NCBI GenBank assembly: GCA_025765615.1
Contig: JAIVFJ010000076.1
Location: 62,001 to 126,000, forward strand
Direction: 5' to 3'
Length of the DNA: 64,000 bases
Origin: Zopfochytrium polystomum
Lineage: Eukaryota > Chytridiomycota > Chytridiomycetes > Chytridiales > Chytridiaceae
The translations under genes and the position numbers were made by a program. The notes beneath the pieces are model-generated. The model saw nothing but the letters and a program-made list of their open reading frames with translations, was not told where the DNA came from and made no database searches. Positions within the stretch are counted from its first letter, which is position 1, and every line of letters starts with the position of its first letter. This document shows, piece after piece, positions 33,311-43,807 of this stretch.

Positions 33311-35110
33311 TGTAAACAGTCTACTTTGAGTGAGTGAGTGGAAGGAGTGAATGAAGTGGAGATGTGTGTTTGTGGGTGATCCTTTTCCCCAACAAGGAGA
33401 GAAAGAGAAAAACTCTGTTATGAATTGATACATAATGATGATATGCATGCTGTAATAGTTGCTAGGCAAGCGTGACTGTCACAGGGTAAAAACCTCTCCC
33501 ATATTATTTGCTTGAGCAGAGGAGGACGAAAACAGTTTACACTGAATTTCTGTTCCACTTAATTGTGAGACTATACTCACTCCTTTGACCCTGGGATCTG
33601 GGCCCTAGAGTGAGGGAAAGCAAATAATAGGCTAAAACCAACTTTATTGGGCTGTTGTCTTGGGGGTGTTTCAACCCTACTACTTGCCTAGTCCACGAAG
33701 TATCCCTACTGATCTGTCTAACAGGGGTCTCAAACACAAAGAATGAACATTCAGAGGGACAATCCTCTGAGGGATTGGTGCTGGAGCACTGATTACTTGT
33801 GTGGCGGTGGGCTGATGCGAGGGAAATAGAAGGGCACTTCCGAGGGCGCCACACAAAGAATATAGAGAGAAAAGAGGGAAACGGGGGTTTGTATCTCAGG
33901 AACCTAATCTCAAATACAACAGGAGCGGTTAATAGCAACGGGACAGACAGGGTGCGACCTAGCGCCCCTCGTCGTCGCCAGCGACGGGGGGGAGTGAGAG
34001 AAGGGAGTCGACTATGTAGGGGTTGGAAGGTCGCCAGCAGGGAACTCGCATGCGGAAACACCTGCGATCATACACGCACTCCGCCAGGCTGCGTCGGCAC
34101 AATCACTCAACCAACAGGCTTTCTTGCATCGCACTCGTACTCACACATCTCACTCTCACAGCTATTGGACTGAGGCAGGCACTCATAGATCGAACTCTCA
34201 GGTGTCGCGGGCTGCACCGAGCACAGCCACCAACACCCTCCCGGGGACAGGGAGGTTGGGGACAATGACGCTGTCGTCGCAGCAGGCGAGTGCCTGTGAT
34301 CCTCACTCCAACACAGAGCCAGCAGTGTCACATAGTCGGTGGTGGGGCCAGCTGCATTCCCCACCTGCGGCCCCTTCCGAAGGGACCATGTACACACCCG
34401 GGTGTGTACCACCTCTCACTACCCTCACTGTCACGAGCCAGATGGATTTGAAGGGACTCTGTAATGGTGCCAAAGGACAGAAATCAGATTGAAGAAAAAA
34501 GGAAAACGAGAAATGGCCCAAAAACAGAGAGAGAGAAAATTGACAAGTCAACCCCCCTGACTTGGAGCATCCACCACAAATGCTCTAAGTCCCCCCAACC
34601 CTATGCGTGTATGTACAAATGCCGAAAATAAATAATAAAATTAGGCAGGCTTGGGGTACAGCCTGTCAGGCACCCCATCTCTAGGCAGCTGGGCAGTCTC
34701 CGTTAGTCACCGAAAAAGAAAATATGTTGAGAAAACCCTGGCACAACGGAAACTGTTGAGACAAAAGTAGTAAAAGCAGGCCCAATAATAAAGACGGGTT
34801 AGCTGCAAATACACTTTGATAACGCCTTGGAAACTAAAGAACTGGGAATAATAATAGGGGTCCCGATCCTTGCAGTTTTATGAAAGGTATGCTTGTTTTT
34901 GCGAATAAAATCCCTAGACTTTATTACTGAGACCTCGGTGTAGTCTCACATAATACTCAGAGTATTTTTCATCAGTGCAAGCCAGCAGCCAGGTCTGCAT
35001 TGGCGGTGGCTTGCTCTCCCATGGGCATTGTGAGAACGATAACTGACAGTCACAGTAGGTTTGGGTCCGTCTTGTGCCTCTTGCTGCTAACCAGTCAGTT
35101 CTGCCTCACA
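33311..35110 (-). mobile_element. Solo LTR B interrupted by element C, with 5-bp target-site duplication
   Basis: The outer limits are TGTAAACAG (left) and CCTCACA (right), flanked by perfect GATAC repeats at 33306-33310 and 35111-35115. Removing the 1,387-bp nested element and its 4-bp duplication leaves 409 bp, the length of intact LTR B copies. Confidence 0.85.
33564..34950. mobile_element. Element C (1,387 bp), inserted into LTR B
   Basis: The termini TGTGAGACTATAC and (reverse complement of the right end) TGTGAGACTACAC are near-perfect 13-bp inverted repeats. A TAAT duplication flanks it. Its right third is repeated in decayed form at 37380-37675. No intact protein-coding frame was found in it. 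Confidence 0.72.
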
Positions 35111-35340
35111 GATACCTCGTTTGTATAGGGCCCTTCGCTCTTACAAGCAAAGGGTGTTCTGCACTCTAAACAAGACCAATCTGTCTGAGAGCACCAGCTC
35201 TCTATACTTTGGCAACAAAGGGTGCTTTGCTCTTAACAAGAAAAGGGCTCAAACTCTGAGCAAGCTTTCTCACTCCACGCCAACTCAAGTCTGTTGGTGC
35301 CTTTTCGACACGCCAGGTGCAATCACCAACACAAAGAAGA
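35111..35340 (+). repeat. Element A copy 2, continuation after the LTR B insertion
   Basis: Matches 22706-22945 and directly continues the A sequence broken at GATAC. Confidence 0.7.
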
Positions 35341-36384
35341 TGGCAAGTGCAACCCCATTCATTTTTCTGTGTCCTACACAGCATGGATGCGTCATTGTGA
35401 TACTGTCATCCTTGAGCATCTTCAATCTCTCAGCGCAGATTAATTCTTGGCTGCAAACTCTCTTGCTCCAACCATTGCCATCTTCGTGAGTTGCATTGGG
35501 TTATCAAGCACTTGCGAGACCTGCTGTCCTCCCTGCTGAGGCAACAGTTGCGCAGAAGGCAGCACACGCTGCTATGCAAACCTACAATGCTGCACTTGTT
35601 GATTATAATGGACTTGTTGCAAACTCAGTGAGACTACACAGCGCTCAAGCAACTACACTCCAAAGCACTTGCAGGCTTCAACACCTGCTGCCACCAGGAG
35701 GAGGTTGACCACCTTGAGAGGGAAAAGATCAATACTGGCTATGTGTGGCTGAATATATATATTATGCTGCAAACAATCTTCCAGCCAGACTCTGCCATTC
35801 TACTCTTGGGGAACTCGGAAAATGTCCTTGGGGAAAGGTCAACAGAATGTGCCACGTCACCCTGCAGCTCCCTGGCTCAAACGCCAATACATGGGAGGGG
35901 GATGCAGACTCGGAATACACATATACAAGGGACGCCTGAAGGTAAACTTCTAAACTTCTCATCACGACTCAATACGGGGTAACTCAGTGCTTACCCCACT
36001 GTCTCTACTTCCACGCAGACTGACACGGCATCAAGTTCTGGCAAAATTGCATCACCACTAAGGGCATATTGCATTGGGAGTCATTGGCAATACTTTGCAG
36101 ATTGTGAATAAAGGGAAGAATATTATCATACCAAACGCACTTTGTTACCTGTGTATAACTTGTGATTTGGGAAGATAAGGACCAAGCCAATTTACTCGAC
36201 TGACAATATGCACACAGAAGTACTCTCTCAGTTGCAGCCCAACCTTGCCCAGATGCTGGTCCAGTGCAAGAAGGAGAGAGAAGTTCTGGCCAATAGTCGT
36301 TGATGAATTCTCTCAATAGATAGACATAGAATTCTTGACATCAAAGAAGCAAGCACCTGAACGTTTCAAGAGAACTGTGGAACG
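35341..36384 (+). other. Retroelement remnant, Ala-rich frame at 35496-35708
   Basis: A 70-residue frame (containing AAHAAMQTYNAALVDYNGL) lies where element A would continue, and may be a gag remnant. The rest has no sound frame. Confidence 0.3.
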
Positions 36385-36795
36385 TGTAAACAGTTTACTC
36401 TGAGTGAGTGAGTGGAAGGAGTGAATGAAGTGGAGATGTGTGTTTGTGGGTGGTCCTTCTCCCCAACTTTGAGAGAAAGAGAAAAACTCGGTTATGAATA
36501 ATTGATACATTCTGATGATATGCACACTATAATATTTGCTAGGCAAGCGTGACCAGCACAGGGTAAAACCTCTCCTATACTATCTGCTTGAGCAGAGGAG
36601 GAGGAAATCTGTTGACACCAGGTTTCCGTTCCACTTAAAACTTGGAGTATTTGTCAACAGCGCAAGCTAGCACCCAGGTCTGCATTGGCAGTGGCTTGCT
36701 CTCCCATGGGCGTTGTGAGAACCATAACTGACAGTCACAATAGGTTTGGGTCTGTCTTGTGCCTCTTGTTGCTAACTTGTCAGTTCCACCTAACA
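36385..36795 (-). mobile_element. Solo LTR B (411 bp)
   Basis: Runs from TGTAAACAG to CCTAACA, the reverse complement of 19780-20190. The flanks GAACG (left) and GAACA (right) look like a slightly mutated 5-bp target-site duplication. Confidence 0.82.
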
Positions 36796-37061
36796 GAACA
36801 CTTTGAGCTACAACACAGTAAGAAGGTAGCCGCTATCTGCTGCGATGGTGGTGAACTCTACTCAGTGAACTCTTTCAAAGATTGGGCATCCCAGCGAAGT
36901 CCACCCATCATGCTTGAGCCCAGTCCTCCTTACACCAAGGAATTCAATGAACTGGTCGAAAGGCAGATTGAAATAATGAAGGAGATGTCAGCGTGCATGT
37001 TACTAGAGTCGCTGCTTCCACACTAATTCCTGCCCTACGCCCTGCGCTATGCAGCATAAGA

Positions 37062-37131
37062 AAGTTCCTCAAAGTTCCTGCTAGAAGGTTCCAGAAGGTT
37101 CCAGAAGGTTCCAGAGGGTGATTCATAACAC
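37062..37131 (-). mobile_element. Truncated inverted LTR D fragment
   Basis: The reverse complement begins TGTTATGAATCACCCTCTGG and keeps three copies of the GGAACCTTCT unit. Confidence 0.6.
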
Positions 37132-37379
37132 AAGCATGGAGCAACATTTCTCGTTTGTTTCGTCAACATTTAAAGTATGCCAAGAGTATCAAGGGCCAAG
37201 GCTGTTATCAAAAACAAAGACAGTTCCACTAAATATTGAGGTGGCTGCCTCTTACACATTTTACTGTTCCTATTTTCATTTTATTTTTTTTGGAATGGGT
37301 GAAAAAAAGTGTTTGAACCAGCGCCATATTTTTTTTAAATTTGTCCAAATGTCCGAAGTCTTCAGTCCCCCATCTGTAT

Positions 37380-37675
37380 ATGTGCCGTAAATAAATTATG
37401 ATTTGAGCGACTACGAGGTACAGCCTGTCCGGCACTGCAGTCTCTGTTCGTCAGTGAGGTGGAGACAATGTAAAGAGAGTAGTAGTAAAAGCAGTCCGTC
37501 TCCCAACGATGAAACAGCTTAACTTAGCTGCAAAGACACTTAAGACCTTGAAAAATAAAGAACTGGTGAATCCTGATCTGTTGCGTTTTATGGCCAGGCA
37601 CACTTGTTTTTTTTTTGCAGATAAAATCACACGCTTTAACTGCGACCTCTGAGTGGTCTCGCATTGAAAAATGGC
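37380..37675 (+). repeat. Decayed copy of the right part of element C
   Basis: Aligns with 34625-34950, including the segments TACAGCCTGTC, AAAGAACTGG and the terminal TGGTCTCGCA (TAGTCTCACA in the other copy). Confidence 0.6.
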
Positions 37676-38075
37676 GATCACATGAAGCGAGTGAGTGTGT
37701 GTCGGTCGGACAGTCGTATCGAACCCCGCCCGAATGCGTATAACGTGGTAAAACGTTGACGTTGAACACAAAGAGATGACATCGTTGTTGGAAGGCGTGG
37801 GTGCACGTCACACACACTCTCTCTCTGTCGCTCTCTCTCTCTCTCTCTCCTCTTTCTCTCTGTCTCTTCATGCTCAGTCTTAAAAACACACTCTGTCTCG
37901 CTCCTCTCTCGCCCATTTTAACCGACAACACAAAAGAGAGGCAGTTGAGAAGGAGAGATCGAGATGCACGCGCCGGCAATGCCCGCCCGATTGTCTGATC
38001 GAAGGGCACCATGATGACAGACTGACAGACAGACAAACTCAGACCCCCCCCCCAAAAAAAAAAAAAAAAAAAAAG
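37676..38075 (+). promoter_or_regulatory. 5' flank of VTC1
   Basis: CT-rich repeats (about 37820-37860), a CAGA-rich run near 38020-38040 and a C-run/A-run just before the start codon. No TATA box is evident. Confidence 0.35.
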
Positions 38076-39049
38076 ATGGCCGCCACCGGCGCCGCCGCCC
38101 GAAGCCACCAACAACAGGCCGAAACCACCCCGCTCCTCGCCACGGCGCCGTCGTCCTCGTCGCTGCTGTCCGCCAGCGCCGCCTCCAGCCGCAGCACCGC
38201 GCCGTCGCGCGCGGCGGCGACCGCATCGTGGGCCCGCCGCCTGCTGCCGCCCTGGCGCTCCGCCTCCTCCCGCCTCTCCACCGTCTCCATCGCCACAACC
38301 GCCTCCTCCTCCTCGCCTTCGCCCGCGGCGCCGCCCGCCGCCGCCGTCGCCGCAGGCGTCCCAGGCGGCCCCCCCAACGGCCTCCCCGTCCGCGCGCCCC
38401 TCCCGCGTCGCCGCCGCCCCGCCGCCGCAGCCCGCCCCGCGCATCGAGCCGAAGATCTACTTTGCGAACGAGCGCACGTTCCTCAGCTGGTTGCACTGTG
38501 AGGATGCCTCGGCCGCCGCCGATCGGCAGCTTCGTTTTCTTGGGCTAACCAACCCCCCCCCATCTTCGCCAGTCTGCATCGTCCTGGGCGGGCTCTCGCT
38601 CAGTCTCATGAACTTTGGCGATCGGGTCGGGCAGATATCGGGGTTCGCCTTTTCGATCGTCGCCATGGTGTTTCTGGTGCGGTTTGTTCATTGCGTTGTT
38701 TCTTTTCCCTTTTTTTTTTTTTTTTTTTTTTTTTGACATGGCCAAACAAAACTAAAAAAAAAAAACAAAAAAAAACAACAACAACAACAAATAGGGCTAC
38801 AGCCTGTACCTCTACCAGTGGCGCGCCAAAATGATCCGCGACAGAGACCCCGGGCCTTTCGACGACCTCGTCGGCCCCGTCGTGGTCGTTGCCGTCATCT
38901 GTAAGTAGTCTGTTGTGTCACACCCCTCCTTTCTCCCCTTAATTTTTTTTTTTTTTTTTTTTGTTTTGGTGGCTCTGTTTGACGCGATTTATTTCTCCCC
39001 AGTCGTTGCAGTGGGGATCAATTTTTACTTGAAGTTTACGCAGAGTTGA
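38076..39049 (+). CDS. VTC1: VTC1-type vacuolar transporter chaperone subunit (DUF202)
   Basis: Exons 38076-38387, 38431-38497, 38573-38676, 38795-38900 and 39003-39049 sum to 636 nt (211 aa). After a ~105-residue Ala/Ser/Pro-rich leader the protein has the Vtc1 core: IEPKIYFANERTFLSWLH, three hydrophobic segments (IVLGGLSLSLMNFGD; GFAFSIVAMVFL; VVVVAVIFVAVGINFYL) and YQWRAKMIRDRDPGPFDD. In yeast, Vtc1 is a small membrane subunit of the VTC complex that makes and imports polyphosphate at the vacuole. The first intron (43 nt, GTCCGC donor) is my best solution to a frame change in a very GC-rich stretch and is the weakest part of the model. Confidence 0.85.
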
Positions 39050-39434
39050 ATTGGGGAAGCGGGAGGAGCAGGAAGAAGACGAAGAGGGCTTGGAACAACA
39101 GGGTTTTCGTTTAACGTAGATTATGGCAAGGGCGCAAGGATCGCGAGAGCGACGCAAATGAAATACAGAATGCATTTTAAGTTTACATGGTTGCTGTGGG
39201 GGCGGGTGGGGGCTGGAAGTCGTGCCTTTCCCGCTGTATTTATGTTGCGGAACCAGCACCCCCCACCCCCGACTTTCCGAGCGTTCAGAGTTACAATGTA
39301 ACAGGAATAACGCACCTCCCCTGTAGGTGCCCAGTAATAGAATGCCACCCCCCGCCCGTCCCCTGCCCCCGTCTCTTTCCTCTTCTCTCCTCCACTGTCC
39401 CACTGTCCCACGGATCGTCGCCCCGCTCACAATT
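39050..39434. other. Convergent intergenic region
   Basis: 385 bp between the VTC1 stop and the stop of the minus-strand trihelix-like gene. No supported gene. Confidence 0.45.
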
Positions 39435-41632
39435 CTATAAATGGCACTTGGTCACCAGCTCGACGATCTGCGCCGCCGAGAACCCCCTTTCCATCATGGC
39501 GCCCGTCAGCTCCTTCACGGCGTCCAAGCGGGCCCGCGCCGCGCCGTCCTCAGCGCGCCGCGCCGCCTCGCCTGCCCGCCGCGCCTCCTCCTCGACCGCG
39601 CGCTCCCGCGCCTCGACGGCCCGCTCGCGCGCCTCGACCGCCCGCTCGCGCTCCAGCACCCGCTCCGCGCGCGCCTCGGCCGCCGCCGCCGCCGCCGCCG
39701 CTGCCCGCTCCCGCGCCTCCACCCGCCGCGCCGCATCGTCCTGCCGCCCGTACGCCGCTAGCAGGCCCGCCAGCGTGCCGTCCGTCACCTGCGCGGCCTC
39801 AATACGTCCCAGCGCCGCCGCCATCGCCGCCAGCGCGTCGCGGATCCCCGCTGTCACCGTCGCGGACGCAGACGCTGCCGCGGCCGCCGCCGCCGCAGCG
39901 GCGACCGCCGCCGCCGCGGCGCCGGTTCCGTCCGTTGGCGCTGGCGTGCTTGCCAGTGGGGCCGGCGGCGGCAGCGCCTGCACCGCCTCCGCATCCGTGG
40001 ACGGCGCCGCTGCCGTCGCCGAAGTTGGCGGCGTTGGCGGCGGTCGCTTTGGTGCGCTGCGGTGCGGCAACGGACTGAGGGCTGCGCGATTCTCTTTCTC
40101 GCCCTCGGGCGGCGGCGCGGAGCCGCTTGACGCGACAAGGTCGTCAAGCGGTTGGGGGGTGGGGTGGCAGACGTGCGGATGATGTCGCATTCCGGTTTCC
40201 AGCGGGTGCGTGCGACGAAGCAGATCCCCCTGGCGACGAATCGACGGGCGCGGCCGCGTTTCCGTTCGCGGGCACCGAGCTGCCGCCGCCGCCTTTGCCG
40301 CCGACAGGGGTCAGGGAGTTCGCCGCCGCCAGCTTCTTCCTGGGTGGGCCGCGCAAGCGGGAGGATCCTCCGGCTGAGGCAGTGGCTGCCGCCGAGGCAG
40401 CGACAGCGTCGTCCGCGCCGGACACCTCGGAATCGCCTGACGCACCGTGGGGGCGCCGCCTCTTGCTCGGCTGGCGCGGCGCCGGCGAAGTCGTCGTGGC
40501 GGAGCGCGTGTGTTGCGGAGACGAATCCATCAAACGTTTGTTTGCGGTTTGGTGAGAAGTTCTTTGAAGCGCAGCCAACGGCTCCCGTAGGTGATCCAGC
40601 TCGTCATCTCCGTCAATCTCATCCTCCTCCTCCTCATCTTCCTCGTCGGCATCCTCTTCGTCAGTGGGAGATGGTGACGAGGACGTGCGAACTTGCTGAG
40701 AGGCGCGGGACGCGGGGGCCCTTCGTTCCGCTGCCAACGTGGCCGGTGGCTTCTTTCGAGAATTGTGTGTGTCGGGCGTCGGATCGGCTGGTATGATGTC
40801 GCACCAGCGGGGATGCAGCCTGTCCCACCACTTGAATCTCGTTGCTTGCAAATTTGTTTGAGGATGTCGAAGGTAAGCAAAATGAAGCACGAGGTGCCCT
40901 ACTGGTTCACTCACCCTTCATCGCGCGTTCTAAGCTTTCGCCCCCCCTCAGGGCCTCTTCAAAACGAAACTTTGCCCGAGCGTACGAGTTCTGAAGTTCG
41001 TGGACTTTGGAGCGAATATCCACGTTTCGGCGGTGAACGATGCCAGCGGCTGCGAGCCTTGCAATGATTTCAAAGCAAAGAGCCTCTTTGGTGTACCGCT
41101 GTGGGTGCTGCGAGTTGATCATGGCCGACGACGGCGCGGAGAGAGACGGCGCGGCGGGATTACCGCCTGCTCCTGCGGCGGTGGAGTTGTCTGGCAACCC
41201 GACCCAGCGGTCGTAGTTGTCGCCCTCGCAGATCCAGCTGAGCAGCACATCCATGGACGACTTGCCCCCGTTCAGGCCGTCGTTGCTCCATGACTTGTAT
41301 TTTTTGGTGGTGGTGGCGGCGGCGGCGGTGGTCGCTGGTGCGGCGGCAGCGGAGTGCGTCGGTGGCGCGAGACCCTGGTGGTGGTGGTGGAGCAGGTACA
41401 GCTGGGAGGTGGTAGTTGAGGCAGTAGGGGCAGCGGCCGCCGCACCACCACGAAGGAGGAGGGCCTCGGCCGTTGATGATGGATATGCGGAGAGCGCGAG
41501 AAGGGAGGAGGACGCCGGGCGAGGGGAGGAGGAAGGCGAGGAAGAGGCGGAGGACGAGGAGGAGTAGGATGAGGAGGTCGCCGACGACGACAGCGCCGTC
41601 GTGGATGATGACGCCGTTGTTGTTGGTGTCAT
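39435..41632 (-). CDS. Trihelix/Myb-like DNA-binding domain protein with acidic linker and coiled coil
   Basis: Exons 40915-41632, 40173-40844 and 39435-40081 sum to 2,037 nt (678 aa). After a Ser/Thr/Ala-rich N-terminus there is a trihelix-like domain with spaced Trp: SWSNDGLNGGKSSMDVLLSW, NYDRW, KEALCFEIIARLAAAGIVHR and VDIRSKVHELQNSY. It continues into FKWWDRLHPRWCDII. An acidic run and a basic KRRRP stretch (possible NLS) follow. The C-terminus is an Ala/Arg/Glu-rich coiled coil ending in GFSAAQIVELVTKC. I infer a nuclear DNA-binding protein. Targets are unknown. The third exon junction (GTCTGC donor) is the least certain. Confidence 0.65.
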
Positions 41633-42157
41633 TAAACATATATTATTGAAGACTAAGCAGAAGCAGCACGCGGAGACAGAAAAGTTGGAAGAAGCAGAAA
41701 GAAAGAAAGAGAGAGGAGTAGTGGCGCAGGCAGACCAGCAGACAGACCCACAGACAGACCCGCAGACAGACAGACAGACAGGTCTTGCTGTGCCATGTGG
41801 TATAATTGGCATTGAGGGAGGGAGGGGAGGGAGGGTTGCGTTCTCGAGCTGAACAAGACCGTATGTATGTATGTATGTATGTATGGAAGGACGGGGGGAG
41901 GATTCCTTTGAACCACCACCACCACCACCACCACCACCAACTCTCGTCACGCCCAAGAAGCGCCCCGTTGCACACCCCAACATCCGCTACAAACACAAAA
42001 AGAAGAAAGAAAAAAAAAAAACGGAAAACAAAAGGCAGTGGGTGCAGCTAACAATACTAATGCTGGCGGCATCTCACTCGAATAATCAATCACTGTACAG
42101 TACATACAGTAGAACTGCACAATGAGAATTTATTATTACTTGTAATGAAGTTTGATA
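41633..42157. promoter_or_regulatory. Divergent promoter with CAGA-, GTAT- and CAC-type simple repeats
   Basis: 525 bp between divergent starts. It holds a (CAGA)n-like run (about 41730-41781), (GTAT)n at 41862-41883 and a (CCA)n run near 41912-41940. Confidence 0.6.
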
Positions 42158-43619
42158 ATGAACATCAAAGTTGAGGGAAAGAAGGAAGCGAAATGCCCCT
42201 CGGTCACCTGTCATATATGTGGTGCGTACACTTACCCCTCCCTGCATTGAACCCCCCCCCCGCCAACGCGATTCGCACCACGCTGTGCACTCCGTAACCT
42301 CTTTCTTTCTTCAGGACGAGAATTCGGGACAACGTCGATCAACATACACCTCAAGTCCTGCGAAAAAAAGTATCTGTGCCCTGTTTGTTCGGCTCATTTT
42401 GATAGAATGTACTGATAGTTATTCGCACTCACGGTCACTTCATCGTGCGAACCCCTTCCTCCCCGCCCAAAAAAAAAAAAAAAAAAAAAAACTTTGCGCA
42501 AGATGGGACATGGAGCAGCTCTCGCTTCCAAAAGACAAGAGGAGACCTTGCCCGAAAAGGCCGGTAGCTATTCGACCGGCGGGCAGTTCGGGAACAGACG
42601 CCGGCGGGATGAGTTTGGAGCAGTATAACGAGTCTGCCATGCAAACCTACCTCGAGCAGACCCGCGAGGCGTGCAATATCTGCAATCGCAAGTTCGCCTC
42701 CCTAGCCCGGCTAGAAGTCCACCAGCGGAGCTGCAAGCCTGGCGGGTACTTTGAGCGACACGCCAGAACGGCAGACCCGTCCACAGCCCTCAGCGCACAG
42801 CGCGAGGCACCCGCCGCCCGCGCGCGAGATCGACCGCACTCGGCAGCCCCAACAACATCGCGAGCGAAGCAGACGGCAGGGGCTGAGCAAGAAAAGTCGC
42901 GGGGCGATCTTGATCGGGACGCCGCTTCGCAGAGGTTTTCGCGCGAGCGAGCGGCCACCACGGGGAGTCCCAGAACCGGACGCGGGAGCACCCGAACGCG
43001 GGCGTCGTCTTTGTCGCGTTCCGCTTCGCTGACGTCATCATCTTCGGGCGAAAGATTATCGCGGTCCTCGAAAGAAGATTCGGCCTCGCCAACTGGCTCG
43101 CTTCCCAGCCTCAAAAAGAGCAACCACGCAACTAGCAACACAAACCCACCTTCAGAAGGACCGATGCGCTCGGACTCAAAGCTGAGATCGGATTCAACGC
43201 AGAAGAGTCGCGACCGAACGAACCGGTACCGCAGTGGAGCCTTGCACAGCCGCGGAGGTCGAGGTCGCGAGCCAGGTCGTTCCACACGACACGAACGGCT
43301 GGAGCAGAGCATTGGACAACTTTCGATAGGGAGCGGGGGCAGCAGCAAAAACAATTTGCACGGTAGTAATAGCAGCATTGGTAGTGGTGGTACTGGCGCA
43401 AGCGACTCAGGGGCGCGAAGTGGGGCTGGGTCGAGCGAGTCGCTAACAGTGGCGGGCGGTGGCGGGGTTGCCCGAGGCGTCGGACACCAAAGGCACGCCC
43501 CGGGAACAACGGGCTACCCTTCGGGCGCACGCGCTGGAAGGTACTGCGCGGAATGTGGGTTCCGGCATCACAGTAGCTCTGCCAGATACTGCGCGTCTTG
43601 CGGTGCGAAGCGCGAGTGA
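42158..43619 (+). CDS. C2HC zinc-finger protein, ZNF474-like, with C-terminal zinc ribbon
   Basis: Exons 42158-42221, 42315-42369 and 42503-43619 sum to 1,236 nt (411 aa). The first C2HC finger (CHICGREFGTTSINIHLKSC) is split across exons 1-2. The following KWDMEQLSLPKDKRRPCPKR linker and the second finger (CNICNRKFASLARLEVHQRS) have the same order and spacing style as animal ZNF474. The middle is a long Arg/Ser/Gly-rich disordered region. The C-terminus is a CxxC...CxxC zinc ribbon (YCAECGFRHH ... YCASCGAKRE). ZNF474-type proteins are associated with cilia and sperm in animals; a flagellar role here is inference. Confidence 0.75.
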
Positions 43620-43807
43620 AGATTTCGCAGCAAGGGGGTTTCCCGAGGGCGATGATGTGGCGTGGACGAAGACCAATCAGTGTGAAGCGCCAGCCATTGG
43701 ACGAAGAAATAAAGGGGAAGGAGAATGAAAAACGAGGAAAAAAAAGAAGCGAAGACAAACGAGAATTTTTCTTCTTCCATTTTTTCAGTGGACTCACAGA
43801 AGAAAAA
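43620..43807 (+). promoter_or_regulatory. Short intergenic spacer ahead of the septin gene
   Basis: 188 bp between the zinc-finger stop and the septin start, same strand. It must hold one 3' end and one promoter. No distinct element is seen. Confidence 0.35.

Noticed and set aside
37524..38496. Long minus-strand Arg/Gly/Ala-rich frames
   Set aside because: GC-rich antisense of VTC1 exon 1 joined to repeat DNA. No family features.
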